64,000 bases of DNA. Origin: Rhizoctonia solani (lineage: Eukaryota; Basidiomycota; Agaricomycetes; Cantharellales; Ceratobasidiaceae). Position 1 is the stretch's first letter. Each line of letters begins with the position of its first letter. Location: the NCBI RefSeq assembly GCF_016906535.1, contig NC_057370.1, positions 2,542,001-2,606,000 on the forward strand. The letters are read 5' to 3'. Shown here one piece after another: positions 24,381 through 36,700 of this stretch. Both the position numbers and the translations under genes were made by a program. A model generated the notes under the pieces. That model was not told the DNA's origin. It searched no databases and was given only the letters and a program-made list of their open reading frames with translations.

Positions 24381-25601
24381 TTATGTGACAAGAGCCATGC
24401 GAGACGAAACCTCGACTTCGGAACGAACAATATTGGCCAAGTAAGAGATGGTAAGGGTATCCTAGTAGATAGATAAACACATAAACAAAAATCTGTGATT
24501 ATCAAAAGAGACTGCTTACCTGTAGCTGTGAATTGAACAATGTTTCAATCTTCTCCTTGTCGAGGGAAGTGCTGCTAGCTTTCAAAGTATCTAGTAGATA
24601 ACGCCCCACAGATGGATCGCCCTCGGTTTCTCCATTGATAACCTGAAAGTAGTATTAATAAGAGTGCATATCGGAGACCTTGTACATACCTGTCTAACAT
24701 ACACAAGCACTCGTTCGATCATATCACTGATGCTCGCAATGGCTTGCTCTAAAACCTCCAGTTCTGCTCCGGGTGAAGCGGTATATTTAGTTCCCTTTGC
24801 GGCAACATTCAATAAATCCACTGCAATAATTTTAGTGCGATTCGAACGCATTTACGTAGCTACTCACAACCGCTAAGCTCAGCTTCTTGAAGACGCAATT
24901 CACAGGGTACTGGAAGGAACACAGCATTCTCAGGCTTGGGGTGGACACCAACGGGGGAGCTGAAATCCATAGTCTTTACTCGATTCCACTCTTACGGAAC
25001 AATGAAAAATAGGTGTATACCTGACATATGCCTTCACACCCTGGTTTATGCCCTCACGTACACCGGTATCTAGAACGACGTGTACCGCTTGGTATGGTGC
25101 AGTTTCTTGAGAATAGAAGTTTTGAATAAGAGCGGAATAGGTGTTCAAGTCTGTTCCGGTTGAATACCTAAGACTCTGATAAGAAATAGCACTAGACGCG
25201 TATAAATATCAAACGCACCATCCAACGATGACTTCCTTGGGATTGACTTTCTGGTGCAAATCGTACATGGTTCGGTGGTAGTCCATGTCCAATGCTACCT
25301 GCTCGTCCGTCTCATTGTGTACCACGGCAAAGCTGCTCTTTACTTCGATTTCAGTTTCTGTTCGAATCCCAAGAAGAGTGCCAATAACTCTCTCTTGAGA
25401 CTCGTTCCTGCGGAGGAAATGATCGAGGATTGAGAATAGAGCGACTGGGTGGAGTGTAACAGTCGTCACTGGACGGGGGCTAAATTCCAACGCCAATAAA
25501 TATATTGTGTTTAATGTAGATATATATGCGTACCCACTACTCCCGGCCGTAGCTGCAGGTGCTTGGAGGTATAAAGCAGAGGAATTGGGATTCAAAGCCA
25601 T
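24381..25601 (-). CDS. EIF3F: translation initiation factor eIF3 subunit F
   Basis: Multi-exon gene on the minus strand. It starts [20 protein letters not shown]. The MPN domain follows: [60 protein letters not shown] and KEVIVGWYSTG. Later come [20 protein letters not shown], the eIF3f C-terminal helices ([20 protein letters not shown]) and the end [20 protein letters not shown]. The metal-binding JAMM residues are absent, as in eIF3f rather than a deubiquitinase. It is a subunit of the eIF3 complex on the 40S ribosome. Its start is 135 bases from TOM7 on the other strand, so they probably share a bidirectional promoter. Confidence 0.95.
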
Positions 25602-25736
25602 CGTTGAAGTGCGATTAGGGCCTGCCCAGAATTTTGGATTGCATAAGCAGCGATCAGCTTAGGTCATTGGAGCGGCTAAGTAACTTTTGATTTCTCTCCC
25701 ATCCTCCCCCCCCCCCCGGGTCCAGTTTCACAAATC
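25602..25736. promoter_or_regulatory. bidirectional promoter of eIF3f and TOM7, with a C12 run
   Basis: The 135 bases between the two start codons contain a pyrimidine-rich run on the plus strand ending in twelve consecutive C residues (25706-25717), about 20 bases upstream of TOM7. Pyrimidine tracts near the start are common in fungal housekeeping promoters. No TATA box is visible. Confidence 0.55.
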
Positions 25737-26049
25737 ATGACTTCCGAAGAGAACAAGGTCAGCTTTCATCTAAGTATCAATCGAATATGAATCTTGAATC
25801 TTCGGTGTAGGAACTTATCCTCAAGACTATCGACCTCGGAAGGGTAAGATCATAGATTCTCATCGAATCTGGTCCGCTTATACCTCTGTAGACGGTCCTC
25901 CACTATGGATGGATCCCCTTTATCATCTACGTCGGATATACACGTAGTTCTCCACAACCTTCTTTGATAAAGTACGTCCGAGTTGCATATAATCCCGTCA
26001 GTTTTACTTAATTTCGTTTTCCCATAGGCTTATCAGCCCACTTGCATAA
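25737..26049 (+). CDS. TOM7: mitochondrial import receptor subunit TOM7
   Basis: Four tiny exons give a protein of about 50 residues: MTSEENK, then [11 protein letters not shown], then [18 protein letters not shown] with SSPQPSLIK, and LISPLA before TAA at 26047. The order, length and the single membrane segment around [13 protein letters not shown] match TOM7 closely. TOM7 is a small tail-anchored subunit that modulates the TOM complex of the outer mitochondrial membrane. Introns are about 50-60 bases with consensus sites. The gene is easy to miss because no exon exceeds about 90 bases. Confidence 0.93.
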
Positions 26050-26463
26050 ATAAGGCGAAATGTAAAATTATACTGCTTTGGTTCGACCACCCGCGTCATT
26101 TGCTGTAATCAATAGACTTTCAAGTATAATTATGCGAGTCCACTATTCATGGCGAGTGTGAAACCAAGCCACTTGGATATCATATGAAGACTTGTGAGTT
26201 CACCTATCCTTTTCACACCATTTCTATGATTAGTTAGTGGTTGTGCAATTTTTGCACCCGATGGGTGTGGACTTCGGAGCCGCCCACCTGGGCTGGTTCC
26301 AGTGGTTCCACCTAACAGAGGACAAATCAAGGCCAGATATGAATTATTACAATATATTCATCTGTCCAATGTATACAACAAGTATGCTAATCGCTCAATC
26401 ACAGGTACAGCAACAGAACTAAAACACAGACCCACAAGCCCAAGAGAAATAAAATAACTAAAA
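26050..26463. other. intergenic between two converging genes, no gene seen
   Basis: About 410 bases between the TOM7 stop and the RING ligase stop. Only short frames without splice context are present; the two 3' untranslated regions must lie here. Confidence 0.5.
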
Positions 26464-28074
26464 CTACATGAACACCTTCCTAAGATTCGATGTGCTTGTG
26501 ATCCGTTTGCAGATGGGACAATACTTGGTCGAGCCGAGGCTGCGTAGCCAACATTGGCGGCAAAACAAGTGCCAACATCCTGTCGAGACCACGGGCTCCA
26601 TAAATGGATCTAAGCAAATGCGGCAAACTGTGGGTGCGGTGTCGTTGGTGCCTTCAGAAGTTCTTCCTTTGAGTAGGGCGGTAGGTTGGGATCTGGCTTG
26701 TTCAAGTGCGGACTCCTGGAACGTCATAAGTACCAGTGTGCAGTGATATGGGGATATGGCTCACTAATTGTTTAACTTGAGCTGATAATGCCTCGATCTG
26801 CACGTCTTTTCCGTCGGCAGTGGGAGCAGGGGGCCAAGTCATGCTAGCATCTGCGCTACTCCCAATACTGACCCTCTCATCCTCTTCCTCTCCTTCAATA
26901 TCCACGTCCCGTTGGGTTAAGACCATCTTTCTGGCTGCGACTAATTCGCGCAACAATCTTGCCGACGGTTCATCGGCATCGGCTGGAGACATTTGGCGCG
27001 AGTCCGACTCGGCTTCATTCCCCGCTATAATGTCGCTTTCGAAGAATTGGGATTCGCCGTATAGAACCGTATCTTCGTCCCCGTCTACGTCTAGCTCTTC
27101 ATCCACATCTGGGATATTCCGGTCTCGAATGTCGTAGCCAGTACCTGTCGAACGGAATCAGACCTAAAGGCCCAAGCATCGAGCTTACGTCTACTCACCT
27201 CGGAAATCAGTAAAATCTGTAGCACGAACGAGCTCTTGCTCTTCAGGACCAGGTTCATTCTGCGTGGGCGGGGTTGCCACATGTTCGCGTTCACGGTCCC
27301 GATGAGGTAAAACGGCATCCTGCAAACATCTGTCGACATGTTCTTCCAACCCTTCTGGTACGTCATCTTCGCAAACCGGACACACTCCTCCCACTCGGCG
27401 TTGACGACGCTCGACCATGCTCTCAGGACCCATTGCTATGCTATGTCTCGTACGTCTGGGTGGAGGGGGGTGAGTAGGTTGGCTGTTGGGATGAGGGTTC
27501 GAGTATCGCCGTGTGGGTGCGAGTGCGGTTAGGGACGCTCGAGCACGAACGGCAGCCGGTCTTCGATTGGTGTGTTCATAGCTAGCCATCATGTCGTCAG
27601 TTTAGTCAACTCCTGTATATGGGGCGTGTATGTGGTTGAAGACACTACCTCATGCCCGTGTCCCTACCCGTGGGATCGGGTGAATCCGCGTGCATGACCT
27701 GGTTCACCTTGGCCAACTCCATCTCGGTATGTTGCGCCAACATGTGTAACGGAATGCGTTTATTACAGAGCGGACAGAGCCGGGTTTCAGCTTGTTTCGC
27801 TATCCAACCGCGCCATGTGTTAGTTCTACGAATTACGTATAGATATAAGAACGTGGTTGGTCACTTGCACTTTTTACACGGCCGTTCTTCGCTGGATGTA
27901 TGCACCGAACTGCTCGGTCCTGCTCCTACCGAATCCACCTCGTCTTCGAACTCGGACCCGGCGCGTTTGTTGCCCCGCAGATGGTGGGTGTGCTGGATCA
28001 TCCTACTGCTATTCCCCGTCAAGTCCTTGTCTCGCGTTTTCCCCTTGGACCTTGCGCACTAACCTCGCAGCCAT
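26464..28074 (-). CDS. RING-type E3 ubiquitin ligase, RNF220-like
   Basis: Exon 1 is only MAA plus part of a codon, joined to MIQHTHHLRGNKRA. A cysteine motif CPLCNKRIPLHMLAQHTEME follows, then VCPVCEDDVPEGLEEHVDRC, both C2HC-like. A long acidic Ser-rich linker leads to the C-terminal RING: CRICLDPFMEPVVSTGCWHL, CRQCWLRSLG, CPICKR, i.e. C3HC4 spacing, ending NLRKVFM. The combination of paired zinc-like motifs and a C-terminal RING resembles RNF220, an E3 ligase that acts on nuclear proteins in animals; the fungal substrate is unknown. The intron before TNTWRGWIAKQAE was chosen because the other acceptor gives a stop. Stop at 26464. Confidence 0.85.
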
Positions 28075-28373
28075 CCTCTTCTCTCTGAGCTTTGATCAAG
28101 CGAAATCCCGAGATTGGAAAACAAATCAAGAATAAAATGGTGGTGGATGCTAGATTTGGCACTTGGATGGATGTGTCCAACCGAGTCGGCGCCTACTACT
28201 ATAGTTCCAATGATTTCTGATCGAATGCGCCTCGTTTTGCATCTATAAGTACTCGGCGGTTTTTCGAGCATAATATTTCCGTCTCATGGCCATAAATTGG
28301 TAATCAAAAGCGATATAGTAATTCAAGACAGCAAAATACACAACACCGCTACACGAATCACAAGTCCAATTAA

Positions 28374-30514
28374 TTAAAACATATTAGCCAATTTGGCAGC
28401 CGCCTCTCTGGCATCCAACTTGCGATGCGTTGATTGAGCATACATCGATTTGGCAAGCGGATGGGGTTGGGCGGGTGTGTGAAGTGGATTGGGTGTGCCT
28501 GGTATTGAGGAAGCGGCTGATTGAGGTCTCGGTGGGACTCCCAGTGGGTCCAGCGAAGGTGCCGCCGGGGTTGGGATGGAAGGGCCTGCTGGGGCTTGGG
28601 CCTGAGCTGGCTGAGGTCCAGGTCCAGGTGTACCTTGAGGAATGGGAGGTCCGGATACGATGGGGGGCCGTACGACGTGAGGAGACGGTGGGCCAGAGGA
28701 AGGTGCCGAGCTCGTTAGTGGGGGCTGGATAAGTGGTCCCCTTATAGGTGTAGCACCACCTGCAGGGCCAGTTATCGGAACTCGCGATTCGCCGGTAAGA
28801 GGTGTCCTTCCGTTCCCGTGAACGGCCGGGCCGTTGGCTCGCTCTACGTCTCCTTTCAAAGCCTCTAGTTCTTTCAACCTAGCTTTCTCATAATGTACAC
28901 TCGCTCGCGCGTGCTCGATCAACATGCTTGCGATGTCTTCGTGTGCATGACGGGCATGCACCCGGAGTGCGTTATGCAGGTTTTCGGAAATACCTTCGAC
29001 ACGGCGTTGAAAGAGTTGTTCAACCTTGTTGGCTTCTTCCAGGTCTTCTAAAGCCTAGGTTATTCACCGTTAGTTGTTTCCCACTTGAGCAAATGGTAGA
29101 ATTACCTCGTCGACTTTTTCAGGGCGAATGTTACTGCTCTGCTTGAGTCTTTCAATTTGACGCCGTTTGGCGATTGTGGCTTTGACGGCAGACTGATAGT
29201 CTTCAAGAACTTGCGTCCTTTGAGCTAGCGTTTCCTAAAAAAGCATTAAAGCACACGACCGAGCTACAAGCAAGCAACGCACCTTGGCAGATTTGGCATT
29301 CAGGCCCTGGTACCCTAGTGCATCTCCGACTATAACGCATTCGCTTAGAGACTACGGAATTTCTCCGATTGAATCCGAGTACTAATAATAGTAGGCAAAG
29401 TAACGTACCTGCGCCTGATCGACGTCTCCTATCGAGTGCCACGCGCGTCCAAGCTTGCGAAGGGCTTGTCCGAGGGGCGGATGTGCCTCGGTCGTTGCTA
29501 CGTTTATGAGTTTATTACCCATTTCCGCATGAGCTGCCGAAAGAGCTGCATATAAGATATACGCGTTAGAACGAGATGCAACGCTCAAATGTGAAATCAG
29601 GCCCCACTTTTTCTCGCTTTGCTTAACCGATCTATGGCCTTTGCGGCATCGAAAAACTGGACTTCGAGCCGTGTGAGTTCGAGTCGGGCACTCATCAAGT
29701 CTTCGTCCTCATCCGGCACGCTGCGTTTCATGAGGCTGAACCCTGAGCCTGTGCGACGACGTGGACGGGGAGTGGGTTGGTACTAGATGGCGTTGGGATC
29801 ATATGCATGGATGAGAAGAAAACAAGCAAACGTACGCCAAAGTCACTCTCGATAAACGACCTCACTTCGTCCTCGCGCATCAAGACCTGGTCTTCGCATA
29901 CGCGCGTAAACCAGCGTTGGAGTGCGACCTTGACAAGGCGGTCGTCTGTTTAGATAATAATCAATAGAATATCCTGAGAGTTGGACTCGTGGGAGCTTAC
30001 CTTCTTCATCTGAGGGTGCCGAAGTCTGTGGTAATGGGAGAGCAGGGACAATGGTTTGTGGGGTGCAGTAGGCAATCTGCTCTGCAAATCTCTGAAATTC
30101 TGCATAAGAGCGGGATATATTACGGTAGGTTGAGCCAGTAAAATTAGGTAGATTCGTCTAAAGAAGAGATTAACAGATATAGGATTCAAAGTTAATTAGC
30201 CGTACCTGGGCATCGATTCTAGCAATAATATCTCTTCGATTCCTATCGAGACCCGTGATCCTAACGCGTAGATACTGCCCTTCGCGTTCTAGTTTAGATC
30301 CATTGGCAGTAGTATTGAGCTGGGGGGAAAGAAGACCTGGTGTCGGTTGACCGTATATCTGAGGCTCTTTTGGTGGGCCACCCACGATCTGACTTGGGGG
30401 CAACGGAGACGCAGGACGGGGTAACGGTAACGTGGGCTGAGGACCTGGTGAGTTGGGAGTGTGCGGTGTCGCAGGCCACGCGGGCAATGAGGGAGTGCCG
30501 AGTGGGTCGTCCAT
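28374..30514 (-). CDS. VPS17: retromer sorting nexin VPS17
   Basis: At least eight exons on the minus strand. A proline-rich N-terminus (MDDPLGTPSLPAWPATPHT) is followed by a PX domain: EGQYLRVRITGLDRNRRDII, TNLPNFTGSTYRNISRSYAE. A BAR-type helical region follows: ARLELTRLEVQFFDAAKAID, LRKLGRAWHSIGDVDQAQ, NKVEQLFQRRVEGISENLHN. A long Pro/Gly-rich tail ends DAREAAAKLANMF. This layout is that of Vps17, which pairs with Vps5 to tubulate endosomal membranes in retromer transport to the Golgi. The basic phosphoinositide-binding pocket of the PX domain is not obvious, as is usual for Vps17. A 107-base divergent promoter separates it from Gemin2. Confidence 0.92.
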
Positions 30515-30621
30515 CGCGGTCGGCTGCAGACAATTAGCATGCTAAGCGCCCAGATTCTAATAGTCTACTTTGCGGTGATGGGTTCTCGGCGCTTCGCTCG
30601 CCACTACTCAATCCGACCACC
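30515..30621. promoter_or_regulatory. 107-base divergent promoter of VPS17 and Gemin2
   Basis: The two start codons are separated by only 107 bases with no TATA box. Both genes are likely constitutive. No specific element was recognised. Confidence 0.55.
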
Positions 30622-31956
30622 ATGCCTCCCAAACGCAAACGAACACAGGCCGACGACGAAGACGAGGATACTTCGCTTCTAGGAAACCAAGTATTGCCTA
30701 TTGCCAATCTCCCCGACGACTTTGCTGGTGAACCTGAGGATGGGATGCAGTATTTGTTTTTGGTCAGGTATGTTGTCTTGGTTATTGTTATTCGTTCGTA
30801 CTCATTGCATTCTAGGAGAGATGCAAGATCGTTGCCCAACACAACCCGAGTAACAAACCCTTATGCAACTCCTAACATCCAAGAACCTTCGTCCGCACAG
30901 AAGCCGCCTCATCCGTGTATTCCAAGTGAAGATTGGAGGACCGAGTTTGAAAAGTCGTTCAGGGCGTTTCGAGAAGCGAGTTGATCTCTTGTTACTATCT
31001 ACTACCCAACACTAATTACTCGGTCCTAGACGTGGAAAACTCACACGAGTAAGGCGAGTCCCAGTCACTCATCCAAACCAGATCCTGGCATGCCCAAACC
31101 AAAAGACCGAGACGGCTGGTTGGCGTATATCAATGGTGGTCCCTCTGTCAAGGAGAAAGAAGCTTCATATGGCCCTTCGACGGCGTTCACTCCTCGTTCT
31201 GTCTCTGTTGCCAGCAATCGTCCAGCGAACATTCAAAGCGCAGGGATTATTGATGATGAACCGGAGCCTGCTCTCGAGGTGAGATTTTATATCGCTAGAC
31301 TACAGTCATAGAACTTAAATTCTGTGTCTCTGTGTGTAGGAAGACAACCCTCGCCTCCCAACACCATCGATCCTCAAGTCCCTAGACGACGTAAGCATTA
31401 CCATACTTCAAACAACCTCACTTGATTAACTGTGTCTGTTAAATAGCATGGCACGATCCACCTTTTAATGTTCGTAGCGTATTGGATAAGGCGCTCCTTG
31501 GACTATTCTCCTTCACTTAAAATATCCCCTACACGGCCTCTTCACTTTCCAAAACACCACCAACAGTGGACCTTTTCCCTATTAGCGCACTTGGACACTG
31601 GGTTAAGGAGCGAAGAGATATCCCATCTAAGAGAACTTGCTAGGGCGTGTATAGCGGTTGTTAGGGAGGACTTGGAAGGAGAGGGGCCTGTCATTGTAGA
31701 CCAGAGCACGGTGGGTGGGAGGGACGAACACGAGGAAGAAAAGGGAAAATACTCTCATTTGACAGGAGTATGGATGGTCATTGCCGCAATAGCCTCCATA
31801 TGGGGTCAACGTGACATGTGGCAGAATGCCGAAGAGGCATTGGCCGATCTCGTATTAGTCAGACGTCGCAAAACTCCAAAAATAGAGCCTCAGGTACTTA
31901 AAATCGAGCCGGATAGACCGGATGTTGAGATGGACGTAGTGTTAAACTATGGATAA
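30622..31956 (+). CDS. SMN complex component Gemin2 / Brr1-like
   Basis: Begins MPPKRKRTQADDEDEDTSLL, then the family hallmarks LPIANLPDDFAGEPEDGMQY, RTEFEKSFRAFRE, DRDGWLAYINGG, TPSILKSLDDHGTIHLLMF, WTFSLLAHLDTGLRSEEIS and LRELARACI. Gemin2 binds the ring of seven Sm proteins during spliceosomal snRNP assembly. The intron after SFRAFRE has no GT donor that keeps the frame; a GC donor (GAA|GCGAGT) joined to the acceptor before TWKTHTSK gives an unbroken Gemin2 reading. The C-terminus carries charged residues (RRRKTPKIEPQ) and stops at 31956. The next gene starts 98 bases downstream on the same strand. Confidence 0.88.
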
Positions 31957-32054
31957 AAACTAAAATGTATGATAACCTAGCCACTAGCCACATAATTTAC
32001 AGAGACCATATTACCTAACCTTGGCGCTAACTTGCCACTCCCACTCAAACAACC

Positions 32055-32590
32055 ATGAGCAATCCCTTCTCGTCCGCGCACCGCCTGCATGTCAAGTCTC
32101 TCTATAAACGGTACCTCATTGATGCGCTCAACTGGAACATTCGTCGAGACCTGTGGAGGAATAGAGCGATTGAGATTAGGGCCGAGTTTGAAAGGAACCG
32201 GTTTGTATTTCTTGTGGACCGTCGACATGGTGCGATATTGATTGTGGGAAGGTAGAAATGTAACAGACCCCCGTGCAATTGCTCAGATTCTTGCTGAGGC
32301 TGAGGAGAGACTTGCTGCAAAGTCCCACCCGGACCCATACATCCGTGAGTCCTCACCTACTATACACACCTCTTCCCCTAATTAACCTACGTGTGATGTG
32401 ATCCAGATGCCATGTACCCAGGTGGAACTAAATGGTGCGTATCCACAAGCCTTTAATTCGATAGAGCTAATTCTAGCATGGAATGACAGGGAACGAAATC
32501 TCCCGGTAAGCCTTCCAATCGCATTCGCCTGATTTGGTTTAATTTTGGATTGTGTAGCCTCCGACGGAAAAGCCAGTCCCACACATGTAG
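32055..32590 (+). CDS. NDUFB9: NADH dehydrogenase complex I LYR subunit (NDUFB9 / B22)
   Basis: Five small exons encode about 105 residues: MSNPFSSAHRLHVKSLYKRY, LIDALNWNIRRDLWRNRAIE, IRAEFERNR, VTDPRAIAQILAEAEERLAA, HPDPYIHAMYPGGTKW, ERNLP and the end PPTEKPVPHM. The leucine-tyrosine-arginine-like SLYKRYL motif and the HPDPYI...GGTKWERN ending are diagnostic for this accessory complex I subunit, which binds acyl carrier protein on the matrix arm. The stop is TAG at 32588-32590. A phase-2 codon joins the intron near 32203 to an acceptor at about 32255. Confidence 0.93.
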
Positions 32591-32695
32591 ATCCTGCATG
32601 TATACACCAATAAGCTCTACTACCCAAACCTATATCATTCGGCGCTGCAAGTTAGCTATTGAATATTCTAGAGTGTTGTAAATCGTGTCGAGCAG

Positions 32696-33618
32696 CTAAG
32701 ATCTCTCCGAGGGCCAAGTATTTGCTGGACCATCTGTGTCTTCGTCCCCTTCCTCCTCTGTTCCAATCTTACTTATCCCAGCTGCAGTCACGCTTCCAAA
32801 CTTGGACTTGGTGATATCTCGAACTAGCGGTTTGACAATGTGAAGCAAAAGTTGTTGAGCGCTATATGGGCCCAGTGTGTTCAATCGGATAGCTGAAGAG
32901 AGTATTGACCGTGCGTAGAGAAACAAGTGCACCTCTATGCTCCGTTCTGTATGGCAATTTAGCCAGTTGATAAAGCACCGATTAGTTTGTCACGAGAAAC
33001 ACAACCTGTAACACATACCAGAGCTCAGTTCCAACCCACTCGTTAAAACGCTCCAACAGATGGGTAAATGGCCTGGCGTACAGCCTTGTCGGATTCTGAG
33101 CTTGAGCGTGTCCACAAGTCGACTCGTCTTGTCTTCACTCTCCGGCTGAGCCTCGCCAGGGGGTTGGCGCAGAACCAGGGGCAGACTAAACCCTTTTGAA
33201 TAGAGCGTCAAGAGTGCGACGCCTTGGGTTTTCGAAGCTCGTCGGGAAACATGGTTGAGTGTCATCTTGTCGTATAAATCGTCTAATTCTAGTAGTCTGT
33301 TTAGTGCATCCGTGTCGTCGCCAGTGGCCTTGTAGTTGTCCATTATGCGGTTTGCATGTTGAACAAAGGGAATAGCGCTATGCGCATAGCTGTGTAAGTT
33401 GTCGCGCATAAAGTTGATTGTCGATTCTGGAGCTGTCGAACTCGAACCGTCTGGGTGACCATGTTTGATGTATGACTCTAGGCCAGCCGAGGCCACGAAT
33501 GCACCCGTTGGTAGGTTCCCTATGCATACAGGTTGAGTTGAGTGCATTTAAACTCATGCTAGCTAACAGTTGGCGCACCATCAGCCAAAATCATGAGTAG
33601 ATATTCTTCGTTGTCCAT
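32696..33618 (-). CDS. ureF: urease accessory protein UreF
   Basis: Three exons on the minus strand. Exon 1 is MDNEEYLLMILADG; exon 2 continues NLPTGAFVASAGLESYIKHG, INFMRDNLHSYAHSAIPFV and LNRLLELDDLYDKMTLNHVS. Then come GHLPICWSVLTSGLELS and, after an intron, RSIEVHLFLYARSILSSAIR with LNTLGPYSAQQLLLHIVKPL. These are the conserved UreF motifs (P-x-G-AF, the ASRAQG-like turn RRASKTQGVALL and the C-terminal HLFLYAR). UreF works with UreD and UreG to insert nickel into urease, so this fungus probably makes active urease. The second intron (32948-33005 region) has a strong donor GTATGTGTT. Length and gene order are normal. Confidence 0.93.
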
Positions 33619-33764
33619 AAGTTGTATGCACCCAGGTATCTTGTGGTGGTAGTTAATCACAAACAACTTCTTGATACATAAACATCGTTTAGATATTGGT
33701 CGTGATAGGCAGGTTGAAATAAACCATAATACATGTATATTGAAAAAAGAGTCCGTTTGATCCT

Positions 33765-36700
33765 CTATTTCTTCGTACCCACAATGGGTGTAGTAGACTT
33801 TCTACCCCTATCCCTCGCCGCAGCCGTAGGACTCAACGGCCGCCCACTCGCGCTCGCGTTAGAAATAGCCGAACCCAATATTCCTCCACGTTTCGGGTTC
33901 AACGGTGATAGCGGACCGCTTGGTCGACCCGTGGGCACGTCGTTTGGCTGGCTGGGCTTCCGACGCATATTCGGGCGAACCGAAGATGGCTGACTGCGGT
34001 CCGATTCCGTTTGATCCATAAACGAGAACTCTGGTTCAATCGCCAAGTCTCGTCTTCTTGCCTTCTCGTGCTTGGCCTGCACAGCTCGGAAGTGTGATAA
34101 GAGCTCTTGCCACTTTATCTCGTCTCGAGTGACTTTGGTGCGATTCGCTACTTGGGTTGCTACGGTTCTGCTCATCATAGGTCAGTGGATGGGTCAAACT
34201 AGAGCGGGGGTGACATACGATGCCCTTGGAGGCATGTGTTGGACCCCCATTGAACCAACTGCACCCAATCGTCGGCTCAAGGAAAGGAACGCTGAGCTCT
34301 GGGGGAGAATCATGAGTAGACCATAAAGACATTTGAATAGGTAAGGGTATCTGTCTGGTTCGAGGAGTTGAAGGCGTAGAGCTATTCGACGTTAAGTTCA
34401 TAACAGGTTAGCTTGTGGGGAACACAGCTTACAGGTGAATACAGGTGATTCGATCAATTGGACTAGCTTATCGATTTGCACGAGTAACTGAAGTGTAATT
34501 TCGAGCTCTCCGCTAACTCAGGGTTAGTATGAAGCTCAAGTAAAACGCGACTTTGTACTCACAAAAGAGCCAATAAGTTCGACGCATGTTCGTATGCTTG
34601 GGCAAGCAGGCAAAGCGTGACCAGTGACACTGCATTATGACACCAGGATCGGTATAACGTAGTAAACAGCGCTTGGCCGTCCTGAAATGCTGGTTGACAA
34701 GGCAATGTATACTCCATTGGTTTCGTATACTCACGCGAGATTCAAGATTCTTGAGACGTTTCCTAAAGTCAGATAGCTCGGGGGATGTAATAAGGATGAT
34801 GTTGAGCTTCTGAGCCATCACACTCGCGAATTCCAGATCCTATGGCTCGGTTAACTATAAGCCCGTAATATTCTAGTGGAGACAAACTCACCTCTTCCCT
34901 CTCCAGAATCTCAGCAAAAGTGCGATATATGCGCTCTGTGTTCAAGCTCATGCAGAGCTGCCTGATGATCAAACTACCCCGGTTATCGAGTAAACCCTTA
35001 TCGGTGCTAAAAAGTTCAAGCAAATTGACAACAAAGGCCTTGAAATAACCCTCCTCAGAACTGGACGAAATTTGTGCAAGGAGTTGGAGGTCGTATTTGA
35101 TAACCTGCGTAACTTGAGTCCTGTTTCATGTTGCTGGGCTGAAAACTTACCTCTTCAGATGTATCAGATAGTGTTTTCAAAAGGGCGGGGAAGGTACCAT
35201 CGTCCATGGAGAGTATCTATCAAATATCATTGGAAGGTGCACCCAGGGGATGTCTTACAGAACTAACCTTCTTTGGGGCTTTTTGATGTAACATAATTAG
35301 CCACTTGAGTGCAAAAATACGGGTTTCTTCGTGTTCACTCAAGAACTGAATGGTCAGTCCGTTGACTGTAGATTGGTAGTCGAATGGATCCGGCTCTTCC
35401 GCCAATGCCGAGGGAATCGGTGAATGTGGGCGACTGGCCGATCCTTGTGACAATTCGATAGCTGAGCCACTGGCGACTGAAGCCGCGTCCCCAGGAAGAG
35501 TTGTTGTGCGAAGCTTGCTAGCCTGAACTTGCTGCTTATCGCTACTATCGTTTGGTACGGTAGTTTCTGTTAGAGTAGCCCTGGGTGTAGAAGAGATTGG
35601 GGACGAAGGGGCGTTTCGGAAGGACTGAGCGGAAGATGAGACAACTCCACCACTTGCCACAGAGGGCGAAGGAAGACTTTGAATGAGTGAAAAGAGCTTC
35701 TGATTAGTTAGGGCAGCGGCCGATTGCATTGCAGGTATATGGTGTGCTAAATTGGGGAGGATAGCGGGTGTTAAGCGTGGCGTGAATGGAACTACTACTT
35801 CTGGTGCGAATTCTAGGAACTTGGATATCCATCCTAGGGCTGTAGTTTGCTGGATCTCGTCCTCTGTTCTCAGGTTGATATCTAAACAAAGTTTGAGAAT
35901 CTATATGGACTTACGAGATGGATCCAACTGATTTATTAGGATCTCTACTATGGCCGCATGGTTAACTTTAACGCCTTGGCCGGGTACCCAAGCTAAAAAT
36001 CCCTAAAGTCAGCCTATATACTAGAAAGAGCCCAGCCTCTTTACCTCCTGACTCATGGGCGGCTTCACCTTCAGGTGCCTTGTTTGTTGCATCTATCGGA
36101 GGCTTGGCCTCTCCATCCGGCATGAACGCACCACGACTAAGTTGTTCATTATCCGCATCGCCGCCTGGTGGAACCGTCTTGTTTTCCTCCGCCCTCTCAC
36201 TTTGCGCAGCCAGAGCCTCGCGCGCAACCCGTGCCCTTTCCTCCTTTCGTTTCTGCAGAAGCGTAATTTCCTGGATTTCGTGCAAAAAGTCGGCTAGCAC
36301 ACCCTCGGTTGCGACCTTGACATCCTCGGTAGGATCCGATAGGTACTTACTAAAAACGAATGAAAAATCGCGTCAATTCACAGGGACCTCAGATCTTAGG
36401 ACTCACAGCAACCCATCTAAAAACTCCGGCAAGTACGTCACAAGCTCCAGATCAGGGACCGAGTCCAAAACGGTAATCCAAGAGACCAAATAGCTCCTCG
36501 AGAATGGACTAATAACGTGAATACGTTCAGCCAAGAGGGGAATAAAGTTGGCCAGCGAAAATGCTTTCCGGGCACCCGGAAACTCAGACTGTGAGACAAG
36601 CACGCCATCTTGTTTGAGCTTGTGCGCGTCGTCCTGTTTTTGACGAGCCTTTTCGGTTTCTGGGAACTGGGGAAAGTAAACAGGTGCGGATTCGGCAACG

